Assembly (NCBI RefSeq): GCF_014217875.1
Contig: NZ_CP059060.1
Coordinates: forward strand, 1,426,001-1,490,000
DNA length: 64,000 nt
Source: Synechococcus sp. LTW-R
GTDB lineage: Bacteria > Cyanobacteriota > Cyanobacteriia > PCC-6307 > Cyanobiaceae
Direction: 5' to 3'
The first letter of the stretch is position 1. Each line of letters opens with the position of its first letter. The notes beneath the pieces were generated by a model, which worked only from the letters and a program-made list of their open reading frames with translations, made no database searches and had not been told where the DNA came from. The position numbers and the translations under genes are program-made. Shown in pieces: positions 19,086 through 28,239 of the stretch.

Positions 19086-20185
19086 CAGCGAGCGGTGACC
19101 GGGAGACGGGACGCCAGTGCGGCAAAGGCGGCGGCCGTGGCCGACTCCGGTGCACTCACGGTCACCGGACGTCCCCCATCTCCGCCTTGCACCACCGCCA
19201 ATTCCATCGGGAGCTGAGCCAACAGGGGCACGCCGCTCTCGTCAGCAAGGCAATGGCCACCACCGGAGCCAAAGAGCTCGTAGCGCTTCTCGGGTGCATC
19301 CGGCGGGATGAAGGCCGTCATGTTCTCCACGACACCCAGCACGGGCACACCGAGCTGCTGGAACATCGCCAAGCCGCGCCGCGCGTCCTGCAGGGAGACC
19401 ATCTGGGGCGTCGTCACGATGATCACGCCAGCCATGGGGACCGCCTGGGCCAGGCTGAGCTGGGCATCGCCGGTGCCAGGCGGCAGGTCAACCACGAGCA
19501 CATCCCGCTCGCCCCACTCCACTTGGTAGAGGAACTGGCGAATGATGCCGTTGAGCATCGGGCCGCGCCAGATCACGGGCTGATGGGCATCGATCAGCAA
19601 GCCCATCGAGACCATGGCGATGCCGCAGCTCTCGATCGGGGTCAAGACCTGGTCATTGCCGCTGCCCCGCACCTGGGGGGTCTGGTCGGCCACCCCCAAC
19701 ATCGTCGGGGCATTGGGGCCGTAGATATCCGCATCGAGCAGGCCGACCTTGAGGCCGCTTTTGGCCAAGGCGCAGGCCAGGTTCACGGCCACGGTGCTCT
19801 TGCCCACGCCCCCTTTGCCGCTGCTCACGGCGATGACCTGTTTGACGCCGGGGATGGCCTGGCGCTCGGGGCCACCACCGCCATGGCCTGCGGCCCCAAT
19901 CGGTGCGCCGGCATGGGATGAGGCCTGCGGCTGTGCCTGGGTCAACTCGATCTGCACGTCTTCAATGCCGCCCAGTTGCAGCAGGGCACCGCGGGCGTCC
20001 GCGGCAATACGTTCGCGCTGGGATGCGGCATAGCCCGGCAGGGCCAGCTGAAACACCACGCGGTTGTTCTGAACCCGCACCTGCTGAATCCACTGCAGCT
20101 CCAGCAAGCTGCGGCCGGTGCCGGCGTCTTTGAGGGGCTCGAGGGCGGCGAGGGCCTCTGTCAGGGCCTGGTCTGCGCTGGCCAT
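19085..20185 (-). CDS. mrp: Mrp/NBP35-family iron-sulfur carrier ATPase
   Basis: Predicted 366-residue P-loop protein. An N-terminal MIP18/DUF59-like domain covers about residues 5-85, followed by a glycine-rich linker and the deviant Walker A motif [11 protein letters not shown] near residue 122. The segments [14 protein letters not shown] and [14 protein letters not shown] are typical of Mrp/ApbC. The CxxC pair that binds the bridging cluster in ApbC is missing; the site reads [14 protein letters not shown]. An Fe-S carrier role is therefore inferred from the family only. Confidence 0.9.
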   Translation of the reverse strand: MASADQALTEALAALEPLKDAGTGRSLLELQWIQQVRVQNNRVVFQLALPGYAASQRERIAADARGALLQLGGIEDVQIELTQAQPQASSHAGAPIGAAGHGGGGPERQAIPGVKQVIAVSSGKGGVGKSTVAVNLACALAKSGLKVGLLDADIYGPNAPTMLGVADQTPQVRGSGNDQVLTPIESCGIAMVSMGLLIDAHQPVIWRGPMLNGIIRQFLYQVEWGERDVLVVDLPPGTGDAQLSLAQAVPMAGVIIVTTPQMVSLQDARRGLAMFQQLGVPVLGVVENMTAFIPPDAPEKRYELFGSGGGHCLADESGVPLLAQLPMELAVVQGGDGGRPVTVSAPESATAAAFAALASRLPVTAR

Positions 20186-20346
20186 CGGGCAATTCCACGG
20201 TGCCCCGGATCCTAAAAGCGTTGCCCAGCGCAGGCATCCCCAGGCCGGTCACGGGGTGGGATCACGAACCCTCTCGAAAACTTGTGCAGCGGTGGGTCGG
20301 ACTGAAAAGGTGGTCCGATTCCCCATGCCTCACGGCGCGAGCATCG

Positions 20347-21447
20347 ATGTTGAAGGGTCTGCTGTCCCGTGCCAAGGCCAAGCTGACGAGTGAGACCTCG
20401 GCGACCTCCAGCCCCGTCGCACTTGAGGCGCCCCCCGCGAACTCCCGAGAGCGGGCCCGCGCCCTGGTGATGGGCCTGCAGGACTCCATCTGCACCGGCC
20501 TCGAGCAATTCGACGGTGGCGCCCGTTTTGAAGAAGAAAGCTGGGTCCGCCCCGAGGGCGGTGGCGGCCGCTCCCGCGTGATCAAGGGCGGTCGGGTCTT
20601 CGAACAGGGCGGGGTGAACTTCTCCGAGGTGGAGGGCACCGAGCTGCCCCCCTCGATCCTGAGCCAACGGCCTGAGGCCAAAGGCCATCGCTGGTATGCC
20701 ACCGGCACCTCGATGGTGTTGCACCCCCGCAATCCCTATATCCCCACCGTTCACCTCAACTACCGCTACTTCGAAGCCGGTCCGGTGTGGTGGTTTGGCG
20801 GTGGCGCCGACCTAACCCCTTACTACCCCTTCCTGGAGGACGCCCAGCACTTCCACAGGACCCTCAAGAACGCCTGCGACAGCGTCAACCCGGCCTACTA
20901 CCAGGTCTTCAAGCCCTGGTGCGACGAGTACTTCTATTTGAAGCACCGGGATGAAACCCGCGGTGTCGGCGGGATCTTCTACGACTACCAGGATCCCCGG
21001 GGCGTCCTCTACAAGGGCCAAGCCCCCAACGGCCCCGCGGCGGCGGCCGGTCAAGGCGTCGGCCCCATTCCGCAGAGCTGGGAGCAGCTCTTCAATCTGG
21101 CCAGCGCCTGCGGCAACGCGTTCCTGCCCAGCTACCTGCCGATCGCTGAGAAGCGGCAGAACAACTCCTATGGCGAGCGGGAACGCCAATTCCAGCTCTA
21201 CCGCCGCGGCCGCTACGTGGAGTTCAACCTGGTCTTCGACCGGGGCACGATCTTCGGCCTGCAAACCAATGGCCGCACCGAGTCGATCCTGATGTCCCTG
21301 CCGCCGCTGGTGCGCTGGGAGTACGGGTACAAGGCCGAAGCGGGCAGCCGTGAAGCCCTGCTGACGGATCTGTTTACCAAGCCCCAGAACTGGCTCGGAG
21401 ACGACTCACTGGTGGGTCGGTGCCAACCCCACGGCGCCGTGGGCTGA
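20347..21447 (+). CDS. hemF: Oxygen-dependent coproporphyrinogen III oxidase
   Basis: Predicted 366-residue HemF, which oxidatively decarboxylates coproporphyrinogen III in heme and chlorophyll synthesis. Conserved stretches include [49 protein letters not shown], and [17 protein letters not shown] near the end. The ATG at 20347 was chosen since the open extension upstream is unlike the family and runs toward the divergent mrp start. Its last 42 bp overlap the convergent amidase gene. Confidence 0.96.
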   Translation: MLKGLLSRAKAKLTSETSATSSPVALEAPPANSRERARALVMGLQDSICTGLEQFDGGARFEEESWVRPEGGGGRSRVIKGGRVFEQGGVNFSEVEGTELPPSILSQRPEAKGHRWYATGTSMVLHPRNPYIPTVHLNYRYFEAGPVWWFGGGADLTPYYPFLEDAQHFHRTLKNACDSVNPAYYQVFKPWCDEYFYLKHRDETRGVGGIFYDYQDPRGVLYKGQAPNGPAAAAGQGVGPIPQSWEQLFNLASACGNAFLPSYLPIAEKRQNNSYGERERQFQLYRRGRYVEFNLVFDRGTIFGLQTNGRTESILMSLPPLVRWEYGYKAEAGSREALLTDLFTKPQNWLGDDSLVGRCQPHGAVG

Positions 21448-22227
21448 AACCGGTTGTGGAGCCGCCACCAGTCGGTGGCGGCCCAAACCAGCTTCGAGGG
21501 CCGCGACAACCCGTTCCGTGATCACCGCCAGGGATCGCTCACGGCTGCGGGGATTACGCAGGGCCGTCTCAAGCGGGGCTTCAAGCTTGCCGATCTCCAG
21601 CAGGGTGATGCCGCGTTTCGGACCACCCAGACCGCCACGGAACTGCAAGGGATAGCCGCCAAAGGCAACGGCCAAGCTTTCATCCAGAGAGCTCAGCGGT
21701 CGATGCAGAGCCGGAATCACCCCTGAACCGATCCCATCGGGGCCGTAGGCATCGAAATGAATCTCCAGGGCGTAGCCCCCTGCTTCCGCATGGGCCTTGC
21801 CCACGCTCCAATTCGTGCGGGGATCATCCCCGTTGACGATCGTGCGGGCCGGTGGGTCGTAGAAGCGGATGTTTAAGCCGCGCCGTTGGCCGAGGGCAAC
21901 GACGCGCCTGGCCACCTCAAGGTTCCAGTACAGCTCGTCGCGGATGCCGGGCTGCATCGGCTTCGCCCCGCGGATGTCCACGGCATAGCCCGAAGTTCCC
22001 GAACCAGGAATGTTCTGGGAATCCGCGTGGCCAGCCATCACCAGGATCGGGACCGTGTTGGCCACTTGGCGCACGCCGATCCAGTCCCGCCCCAAACGAC
22101 CACGGGCACCGGTCAAGGTGTCGGCGGTACCGGGCGCTGGAGCCGGAGCTTGGGCGTCGGCGGCCAGGGCCAGGCTTGCAGCGGCCAGGCTGGCGAGCAG
22201 CAGCGTGCGGCGCCGGGGGAACCTCAT
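21406..22227 (-). CDS. Secreted N-acetylmuramoyl-L-alanine amidase-like protein (Amidase_3 fold)
   Basis: Predicted 273 residues with a signal peptide ([21 protein letters not shown]). The body shows the order of zinc and catalytic positions seen in Amidase_3 enzymes: [10 protein letters not shown] (His), [16 protein letters not shown] (Glu), LEIHFDAYG (His), and [14 protein letters not shown] (Glu). These enzymes cut the bond between muramic acid and the stem peptide. Overall identity to standard AmiC-type enzymes looks low, so the substrate is uncertain. It overlaps the end of hemF by 42 bp. Confidence 0.72.
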   Translation of the reverse strand: MRFPRRRTLLLASLAAASLALAADAQAPAPAPGTADTLTGARGRLGRDWIGVRQVANTVPILVMAGHADSQNIPGSGTSGYAVDIRGAKPMQPGIRDELYWNLEVARRVVALGQRRGLNIRFYDPPARTIVNGDDPRTNWSVGKAHAEAGGYALEIHFDAYGPDGIGSGVIPALHRPLSSLDESLAVAFGGYPLQFRGGLGGPKRGITLLEIGKLEAPLETALRNPRSRERSLAVITERVVAALEAGLGRHRLVAAPQPVSAHGAVGLAPTHQ

Positions 22228-22241
22228 CGGCCCATCCTGGC

Positions 22242-22823
22242 TCAGATCGGCGAATGCAACAGGTCGCCCACACCAAAGAGCCCGAGTTGCGGCCCCATTT
22301 CCTGCTCCAGGGCAATCAACTCATCGCGGTGGGCTCGCATCTGCAGGGCGCTGCCGGTGGCCTCGTCATGGCTGATCAGACGCAGTTCGACGGTCTCCGC
22401 GCGGGCCGCACGGCGGCGATAGACCACCCCCGCCAAGGGCCCCAGCAGGGTCAGCAAGAGCGGCCACCATGCCAGGGCCGGCAACAACTGACAAAGCACG
22501 AGGCCCAGGCAGCCGGCACCCACGCCACCCAGGGCGGAGAGCAGCACGGCCAACGCACCACTGGCCTCCACCTGACCGGAGAACGTCAGCAGGCGACGCT
22601 CGGGATTGGTCTCTTCCGCCACCCAGCCGCGCCCCTGCAACCACTCCGCCAGGGCCGGAAGCACCTCAAGCGGAGGCTTGGAGGAGCGGATTTCAACAAC
22701 GGTCGTGCGGTCTTTGCTGGCGGCCCGCAGAAAGAACACCAGACCGATGACCAGCAGCAGCGTGAGGGGCAGGGTGGATCCCAGGGCCTGGGTCATGGCT
22801 GCTGGCGTGAAGATTTCGCTCAT
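22242..22823 (-). CDS. CCB-like membrane protein (cofactor assembly of complex C, subunit B)
   Basis: Predicted 193 residues. An N-terminal membrane span (LPLTLLLVIGLVFFLRA) is followed by SKDRTTVVEIRSS and a small soluble domain, then a hairpin of two hydrophobic segments near residues 88-130, and a soluble C-terminus. This layout and the SKDRT-containing segment resemble cyanobacterial CCB2/CCB4-type proteins that attach heme ci to cytochrome b6. The assignment rests on remembered family features. Its start lies inside the 3' end of the upstream PadR-like frame. Confidence 0.62.
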   Translation of the reverse strand: MSEIFTPAAMTQALGSTLPLTLLLVIGLVFFLRAASKDRTTVVEIRSSKPPLEVLPALAEWLQGRGWVAEETNPERRLLTFSGQVEASGALAVLLSALGGVGAGCLGLVLCQLLPALAWWPLLLTLLGPLAGVVYRRRAARAETVELRLISHDEATGSALQMRAHRDELIALEQEMGPQLGLFGVGDLLHSPI

Positions 22824-23187
22824 TCTCGTCGAGCCAGTGGTGCCATGGCGGCATTAACTGCTCGGCATCGCTGCGGCGCGTCGCGAGGAGGTGCAACATC
22901 CGCCGCGGACGGCCGCGACTGGGGCAGCGCTGGGCGTAGCTATCGATTGCTCCGTCCTGATCCAGAAAACCAAGGGCCTGCTGCAGGACGGTCTCCGACA
23001 GCCGCAACTTGGGATGGGAGACCGAGAGGTCCTGCATCAGAGCCGTCGGATAGGTATCGGCCTCCAGCAGACGCTCCAAAATCCAGCAGACCGCAAGCTC
23101 CAAACTCAGGTGCTGAACAGGGGGACGCTCAAAAAAGGTCCGAATCGACTCCAGACCAGGCCGTAGGGGCAAGGGACGAGAACGCAT
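22693..23187 (-). CDS. PadR-like winged-helix protein
   Basis: Predicted 164 residues. Residues 22-90 read as a winged helix of PadR type: LSLELAVCWILERLL, then a recognition-helix region (SETVLQQALGFLDQDGAI), then a basic wing (CPSRGRPRRMLHLL). An ATG at 23187 was chosen. The last 131 bp overlap the start of the CCB-like gene; this C-terminal part is low in recognisable structure, so the natural stop may be unusual or a frameshift may be present. DNA binding is inferred. Confidence 0.55.
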   Translation of the reverse strand: MRSRPLPLRPGLESIRTFFERPPVQHLSLELAVCWILERLLEADTYPTALMQDLSVSHPKLRLSETVLQQALGFLDQDGAIDSYAQRCPSRGRPRRMLHLLATRRSDAEQLMPPWHHWLDENERNLHASSHDPGPGIHPAPHAAAGHRSGVLSAGRQQRPHDRC

Positions 23188-23253
23188 TGAAAAGGAGGGC
23201 CACGCGCTACCCACCTGCTAGCGCGATCTCACTTTGATACGCAAAAGCGACAG

Positions 23254-23988
23254 ATGATCTTGGGATTTGCCCTTGGTCCGCGACGATGGATCGCAGTTGA
23301 GCACCACCCCTTGAGCAGCGCTTCCTCCGCCGTCTCCGCCCCTGCAGCGGGGTCCAGCCCTGCTCGCTTCGCCGTCCTGGACCGCGATCTCAGCCCGGAA
23401 TGGCATCAACTGCTTGGGGCCTCGAGCGCCCTGGCGGTGGACACCGAAGCCATGGGCTTGATCCACGGCCGCGACCGCCTCTGCCTGGTGCAGATCAGCG
23501 ACGAACACGACAACGTCTGCTGCATCCGCATCCACCGCGGCCAAAGCGAGGCGCCGCTGCTCAAACAGCTGATGGAGGCCGCCGGGATCGAGAAGGTCTT
23601 CCACTTCGCCCGCTTTGACGTGGCTGCCCTCGCCGAGGGTCTGGACATCCACGTCAATCCGATCTTCTGCACCAAGATCGGCAGCCGCCTGGCCCGCACC
23701 TACACCAACCGCCACGGCCTCAAGGACCTGGTCAACGAGCTCTGTCACGTGGAACTCGACAAAGGCGCCCAGAGCAGTGACTGGGGCCGGGTGGAGGAGC
23801 TCAGCGAGGCCCAGCTGGCCTATGCCGCCAATGATGTGCGCTACCTCCTGGCCGCCCGTGCGCGACTGATCGAGATGCTCGTGCGTGAAGAGCGGCTGGA
23901 CCTCGCCCAGCGCTGCTTTGCCTGCATCCCCGTGATCTCGGATCTGGATCGCGGCCGCTTCGGCGCGATCTTTGAGCACCGCTCCTAG
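23254..23988 (+). CDS. rnd: Ribonuclease D (3'-5' exonuclease)
   Basis: Predicted 244-residue DEDD-type exonuclease. Exonuclease motifs are visible: VDTEAMGL (Exo I), FHFARFDVAAL (Exo II) and YAANDVRYLL (Exo III, the DEDDy tyrosine). The HRDC domain of E. coli RNase D is missing, which is usual for short cyanobacterial forms. The first 40 residues look unconserved; an in-frame TTG near 23311 could be the real start. Likely role is trimming of tRNA or other RNA 3' ends. Confidence 0.85.
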   Translation: MILGFALGPRRWIAVEHHPLSSASSAVSAPAAGSSPARFAVLDRDLSPEWHQLLGASSALAVDTEAMGLIHGRDRLCLVQISDEHDNVCCIRIHRGQSEAPLLKQLMEAAGIEKVFHFARFDVAALAEGLDIHVNPIFCTKIGSRLARTYTNRHGLKDLVNELCHVELDKGAQSSDWGRVEELSEAQLAYAANDVRYLLAARARLIEMLVREERLDLAQRCFACIPVISDLDRGRFGAIFEHRS

Positions 23989-23997
23989 GGAAGGGGC

Positions 23998-24255
23998 TCA
24001 GTCATCCCCGAGGTACATCTCCTCCTCTTTGACCGCCTCCAGCAGCACATCCAAGAGCTGACGGGATTCTTCGCCCACGCCCTGGGCTTCCAGCAACAGG
24101 CGCTGGGCGATCAGCAGGCGCCCCTCGTTGTCACGCACCCCCTCCTTGGCTGCCACAAGATCCACCTTGCGGCGGGCCGAGGCGATGCTGATGCTCAAGG
24201 CACTGGCGAGCTGTCCGCAGGCTTTTGCGTAGTCCTTGTCCTGGGGAGCAGCCAT
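23998..24255 (-). CDS. Conserved small picocyanobacterial protein
   Basis: Predicted 85 residues, soluble and helical: KDYAKACGQLASALSISIA, then ASARRKVDLVAAKEGVRDNEGR, then a leucine-rich acidic C-terminus EEEMYLGDD. It looks like a family I have seen in Synechococcus and Prochlorococcus genomes without a function. The ATG at 24255 is preferred to the TTG at 24267. Convergent with rnd, 9 bp apart. Confidence 0.7.
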   Translation of the reverse strand: MAAPQDKDYAKACGQLASALSISIASARRKVDLVAAKEGVRDNEGRLLIAQRLLLEAQGVGEESRQLLDVLLEAVKEEEMYLGDD

Positions 24256-24290
24256 GGGGCGAAGCAACGCGGCGGTTGATCAAGCCACCA

Positions 24291-25541
24291 TCATCCCGTT
24301 GCGCCGTCCGCGCCCCCCAGGAGGCGCTCCTCGATGGCCCGCGACAGGGCGACGCTGCCCCCCGCCGTCCCCATCCGCTGGATCCCGATGGCACCCAGCT
24401 GACGGGCGAAGTCCGGCTGGCTGAGCAAGATCTCCGCCCGCTCGGCCAGAGCGGCCTGAGAGCGGCAAACCCGCACCGAACCGCCCAGCAGACGACTCTG
24501 GCGTTCCGCAAAACCCCGCTTGAACTGCGGGCCCGGCCCGGGCAGCGAGAGCGCCGGGATCCCAAGCCCCACCAACTGCTCGGTGGCCGTTCCCGCGGAG
24601 GCCAGGCCCAGCTCAGCCCAGCCCGCCCAACGGGAGAAACAACCGGGCCCCACCAAGAGCAGGCGCGCTCCACGGGCCCAGACCGCAGCGGCCCCCAAAT
24701 CCGCGAGGGCCTCCGGAGGGGCGATGGGCTCAAAACCCAGACCCTGCAGCAGCGGCTCCCATTCATGGGGAGCAGGACGGGAACCGGTCGGAGCGAGCAC
24801 CAACAGGGGCTCCTCGCAGCGCACCTCAGCCAGGGCCTCCAGCAGGCGCCTGAGGTTGCCGGTCGCCTCCGGCATGCGGCTGCCACCCAGGAGGAGCAGC
24901 CGCCGCCACTGCCGCAGCGCCAGCGGCAGGGTGCCCACATCGATGCCATCCATCATCGGATTGCCGGGGGCGCTGGCGGCCACGCCGTGGCGCCGCAGGC
25001 CGCGGGCCGTGAGCCGATCCCGCATCGCCACCAGGCGGCAGCGCCCGCCGCGCATCAGCGCCCACTCCCAGGGGTCCCACTCGCTGCCCTTGAGGCGGTG
25101 GCAGAGGGCCGCGATCCCAGGCGCGCCGGCCCAGGTGTAGTCGCTCTTGGGGGTGCCGATGAAGCCGTAGGAGCCGCCCCCCGACCAGGCCAGCAGCAGG
25201 GGCAGCAGATCCCCCACCGCAAGGACGGGATCACCCCCCTCGCCCCAGCGGCGCACAAAGCGCCACTGGCGCAGGGTCAAACCGAGCACCCCCGCCCAAA
25301 GATCCGCCAGCAGGCCCCGCAGGCTCTGGTTGCTAAAGCCACCGCTGGGCAGCTGGCGGCGAGGGCCCACCCGGCGCAGCACCCCTTGCTCTTCAGCCCC
25401 GCGATAGGCCGCACCGTCTCCCACCATCGGCAATACCGCGACTTCGATGTCGGGGCGGCGCTGCTTCAAGGCCTGGATCACCCTCAGGGCAATCAGGTCT
25501 TCCCCATGGCCGTTGCTCAAGACCAGCAGGCGGCCAGGCAT
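24291..25541 (-). CDS. Lipid-A-disaccharide synthase-related glycosyltransferase-like protein
   Basis: Predicted 416 residues of the LpxB-related cyanobacterial family (TIGR03492-type). It starts with RLLVLSNGHGEDLIALRV, with a GDLLPLLLAW segment, the GTPKSDYTW motif and the GNPMMDG motif in the middle, and the glycosyltransferase-B-like end GTATEQLVGLGIPALSLPGPGPQF. An ATG at 25541 excludes the tRNA-Cys gene that the longer frame would overlap. The true donor and acceptor are unknown; standard LpxB function is not implied. Confidence 0.78.
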   Translation of the reverse strand: MPGRLLVLSNGHGEDLIALRVIQALKQRRPDIEVAVLPMVGDGAAYRGAEEQGVLRRVGPRRQLPSGGFSNQSLRGLLADLWAGVLGLTLRQWRFVRRWGEGGDPVLAVGDLLPLLLAWSGGGSYGFIGTPKSDYTWAGAPGIAALCHRLKGSEWDPWEWALMRGGRCRLVAMRDRLTARGLRRHGVAASAPGNPMMDGIDVGTLPLALRQWRRLLLLGGSRMPEATGNLRRLLEALAEVRCEEPLLVLAPTGSRPAPHEWEPLLQGLGFEPIAPPEALADLGAAAVWARGARLLLVGPGCFSRWAGWAELGLASAGTATEQLVGLGIPALSLPGPGPQFKRGFAERQSRLLGGSVRVCRSQAALAERAEILLSQPDFARQLGAIGIQRMGTAGGSVALSRAIEERLLGGADGATG

Positions 25542-25584
25542 CCCGTGACTGATACGATCCGTCCCTGGGAGTTTGCTCCCAAGC

Positions 25585-25655
25585 GGCGGCATGGCCAAGT
25601 GGTAAGGCAGAGGATTGCAAATCCTTTACCCCCAGTTCGAATCTGGGTGCCGCCT
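25585..25655 (+). tRNA. tRNA-Cys (anticodon GCA)
   Basis: Acceptor stem GGCGGCA pairs with TGCCGCC; the anticodon stem GAGGA/TCCTT holds the loop TTGCAAA giving GCA; the T-arm is CCCAGTTCGAATCTGGG. The short D-arm GGCCAAGTGGTAAGGC is typical of tRNA-Cys. No encoded CCA. Confidence 0.95.
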
Positions 25656-25685
25656 TTCAATTCCGTTGCGCGTTGATCGCGGAGC

Positions 25686-26204
25686 TCAACGCAATTGCGC
25701 GTCGGCCGACCAGCGCTCGCCGTAGTGGGTCTTGGCGTCGCAGTGGGCCTGCTCGCCATCGATGCTGCAGGTCCCCGCCACCGGAAGGGTTTTCGGGAGG
25801 CCCACCACCAGTCCCCGGGGGTTGAACTGCGCCAAACGCAACAGCCGCACGCGCAGCACAACGGAGCCGTCGAGCTCGCAGACCCCATCACGGCAGCGCA
25901 GGGGAGCCCCGGCGCTGGCCCGCTCCCCCACAAAACTCACCTCCTGCAGGAGCTCTTGATCAGGGACCGGCGTCAGCAAGCTCACGCGCAGCACGGAGGC
26001 ATTGCGCTGGTCGACCCGCAAGCTGCGGCAGGGGCTGGGGGCCTGGCCAAAGAGGGCCAGCTCACACCGCCGGGGATCCACCTGCCAACGCCCAAATCCC
26101 TGCTGCCGCTCCTGGGCGGCCGCTGCAGGGCCAAGGGTGCCCAGGAGCGGCAGCAGGACCAGCAGCGCTCGAGGGGTCCTCAATAGCCGGAATCCGCCAC
26201 GCAC
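25686..26204 (-). CDS. Secreted hypothetical protein
   Basis: Predicted 172 residues with a signal peptide (TPRALLVLLPLLGTLGPAAAA) and a soluble body with six cysteines, including CRSLRV, LRCRDGVCELDG and TCSIDGEQAHCDAKT, which could form disulfides in the periplasm. I do not recognise the family. The GTG at 26204 overlaps the upstream gene by 25 bp; a TTG at 26183 would instead give a 4-base TTGA overlap and a tighter signal peptide. Confidence 0.65.
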   Translation of the reverse strand: MRGGFRLLRTPRALLVLLPLLGTLGPAAAAQERQQGFGRWQVDPRRCELALFGQAPSPCRSLRVDQRNASVLRVSLLTPVPDQELLQEVSFVGERASAGAPLRCRDGVCELDGSVVLRVRLLRLAQFNPRGLVVGLPKTLPVAGTCSIDGEQAHCDAKTHYGERWSADAQLR

Positions 26205-26380
26205 ATCCCGATGCAGACCAGACCGTTGTTGGCCGTGCGGCCGCAGTGACCGCAGAGCACGGGGTCCTCCTCCTTTCGCTCCGAGGTGGTCTCCGCTGCC
26301 TGGGGTGGCAGCGCGCTGGTCTCAGCAGCCGAGCTGGGCAGAGAATTCAGCACAGTGCAAGTCCGCGACGGCTCGATCAT
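26180..26380 (-). CDS. Small cysteine-motif protein conserved in picocyanobacteria
   Basis: Predicted 66 residues. The C-terminal third reads LCGHCGRTANNGLVCIGMCVADSGY, whose first CxxC and later Cx3C pairs look like a small zinc-binding knuckle; the N-terminal part is low-complexity. I recall similar short CGRT...GxCVAD proteins in Synechococcus without a known role. Its ATG shares bases with the divergent aldo/keto reductase ATG; a GTG at 26353 is an alternative. It overlaps the downstream secreted protein gene. Confidence 0.6.
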   Translation of the reverse strand: MIEPSRTCTVLNSLPSSAAETSALPPQAAETTSERKEEDPVLCGHCGRTANNGLVCIGMCVADSGY

Positions 26381-27359
26381 GACAAGAGAGGCGGACCAAC
26401 CGGGCATCGGGGTGGGCACCTGGGCCTGGGGAAACCAGTTCCTCTGGGGCTACGACCCCAAGCGGGACGACGCCCTGCTGGAGCGAACCTTCCGGCGCTG
26501 CCTTGAGCTGGACTTCCGCTTCTTCGACACCGCGGACTCCTATGGGACCGGGCACCTGAACGGCCGTAGCGAAGAGCTGTTGGGGCGATTCGCCATGCAG
26601 GCCAGCCCCAGCCAGCGGGAGCAGCTCTGCCTGGCCACCAAGTTGGCCCCCTTCCCCTGGCGCCTCGGCCGGAGGGGCTATGCGAAAGCCTTTGCCGCCT
26701 CCCAGCGGCGGCTGCAGGGGCAGATGAAACGGGTGCAGCTCCACTGGAGCACCGCGCGCTACGCCCCCTGGCAGGAGCCAGCACTGATTGATGGCCTGGC
26801 GGATCTCGTGGAAAGCGGAGCGGTGGCCAGCCTGGGGCTCTCGAACATGGGCCCCAAGCGCCTGCGCAGCGTCCACCGGCAGCTCCAGGGGCGCGGTATC
26901 CCCATCAGCAGCCTGCAGGTGCAGTTCTCCCTGCTGGCCCCGCAACCCCTCGAAGACGAAGGCATCGTCTCCACCTGCCGAGAGCTGGGGATTGAGCTGA
27001 TTGCCTACAGCCCCTTGGCCCTTGGGCTTCTGGGCCGCAGCGCGCAGGACCCCAGGCCGATGCCGAAAGGGACCCGCGGCAACCTCTTCCGCCGCCTGGA
27101 GACCTCCCTGGCTCCCCTCCGCCAAACCATGGCTGAGATTGCCGCCGGGCGCCCCGGAGGCCTGGGGGCGGTCGCCCTGAATTGGTGCCGGGCCCACGGA
27201 GCCATGCCGATCCCAGGCATGCGCAGCCCAGAGCAGGTTGAGCAAGCGGCGGCGGCCCGTCGCTGGAGCCTCACGGAAGGTGAACGGGACGCCCTCGATC
27301 AGCTGGCCCGTCAGGACGGCGCGGCGCGGATGCCGGCCAATCCCTTCCAGAGCGCCTAG
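26379..27359 (+). CDS. Aldo/keto reductase
   Basis: Predicted 326-residue NADPH-dependent oxidoreductase with a TIM-barrel fold. The catalytic tetrad is in place: Asp and Tyr in FFDTADSYG, Lys in LATKLAPFPW, and His in VQLHWST. NADPH-binding segments SPLALGLLG and IPGMRSPEQVEQ follow. The start was set at the ATG before the conserved GVGTWAWGNQFLWGYD. Substrate unknown; cyanobacterial relatives are usually called only aldo/keto reductase. Confidence 0.9.
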   Translation: MTREADQPGIGVGTWAWGNQFLWGYDPKRDDALLERTFRRCLELDFRFFDTADSYGTGHLNGRSEELLGRFAMQASPSQREQLCLATKLAPFPWRLGRRGYAKAFAASQRRLQGQMKRVQLHWSTARYAPWQEPALIDGLADLVESGAVASLGLSNMGPKRLRSVHRQLQGRGIPISSLQVQFSLLAPQPLEDEGIVSTCRELGIELIAYSPLALGLLGRSAQDPRPMPKGTRGNLFRRLETSLAPLRQTMAEIAAGRPGGLGAVALNWCRAHGAMPIPGMRSPEQVEQAAAARRWSLTEGERDALDQLARQDGAARMPANPFQSA

Positions 27360-27362
27360 CGC

Positions 27363-28064
27363 TCAGTCGCCGCCCATCTCGGGAGAAGGATCGGGAGTCA
27401 AGACCACGGTCATCTGTTCCCGCTCAGGCGGCTGGGGGGTCTCGATGCGGCGGACCATCGGCACGACCCGGGCCCGGGGGGGCTCAGGGGCAACGGGCTC
27501 AGGCGGCTGGGGTTGGACCTCCTCGGCCGGCTCACTCGGGCCTTCGTCACAGGCGGAGAGGGCCTCCTGCAACAGCGAGTCGAAGGTGGCACCGGGAAGA
27601 CGGTGCCGGGCGATCTCCAGGAAGGCGCGGGCCAAGGATTCACCGGCGGCCGCCTTCAAGGCGGGATTGGTCCGGCGCTGCTCCTGCTCCTCTTCCACCG
27701 CACGGATAAAGCGCTCGGTGACGTCGCGCTTGGTGGCCGCGCGGATGCGCGTTTCCTGCTCCTGGGGGTTGAGGCTGAGCTGTTGCTCGAGCTCCTCAAG
27801 GCGCCGGCAGAGGCTCTCCATCACCTCTTTTGCTTCCTTGCCCACATGGGCGAGCTGGCCATCGGAGAGACGCGGCAGGTCGGCCACGAACACCTTGCCG
27901 TGGTCCCTCAGGGTCAAGAAAGTAGGACGAACATTGCTACGGCCCGGGTAGGGCTCGCGGCGCAGGGGACGATTGGGAGCAACGGGGCCCGCGGAGCTGC
28001 GGCGTCGAGTGATGCGCCCGGAATTACCTACGAAAGCAGACGAAGATTGCACGTTGAAAGACAT
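27363..28064 (-). CDS. Conserved cyanobacterial protein with proline-rich tail
   Basis: Predicted 233 residues. A basic N-terminus (GRITRRRSSAGPV) leads to a well-structured core, TFLTLRDHGKVFVADLPRLSDGQ, then a helical region likely to form a coiled coil (KEVMESLCRRLEELEQQLSL), and a long acidic proline-rich C-terminus. The family is not recognised and no membrane segment is seen. Upstream is a 175-bp AT-rich gap after purM that probably holds its promoter. Confidence 0.7.
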   Translation of the reverse strand: MSFNVQSSSAFVGNSGRITRRRSSAGPVAPNRPLRREPYPGRSNVRPTFLTLRDHGKVFVADLPRLSDGQLAHVGKEAKEVMESLCRRLEELEQQLSLNPQEQETRIRAATKRDVTERFIRAVEEEQEQRRTNPALKAAAGESLARAFLEIARHRLPGATFDSLLQEALSACDEGPSEPAEEVQPQPPEPVAPEPPRARVVPMVRRIETPQPPEREQMTVVLTPDPSPEMGGD

Positions 28065-28239
28065 CTCAAACAACCCTATAAACAACAGAACCTTGAACAG
28101 AGAGAAATCTGAACAACGGCCAATAGAACTGAATTACGGAACAACCACAAAACAGCTTGCGCGGAACCTAGACAACAACAAGAGGCTGTAGCCGGGATCT
28201 TGCATGACTGAAGCAATCTGGCAGGTCTAGACCGCCGCT

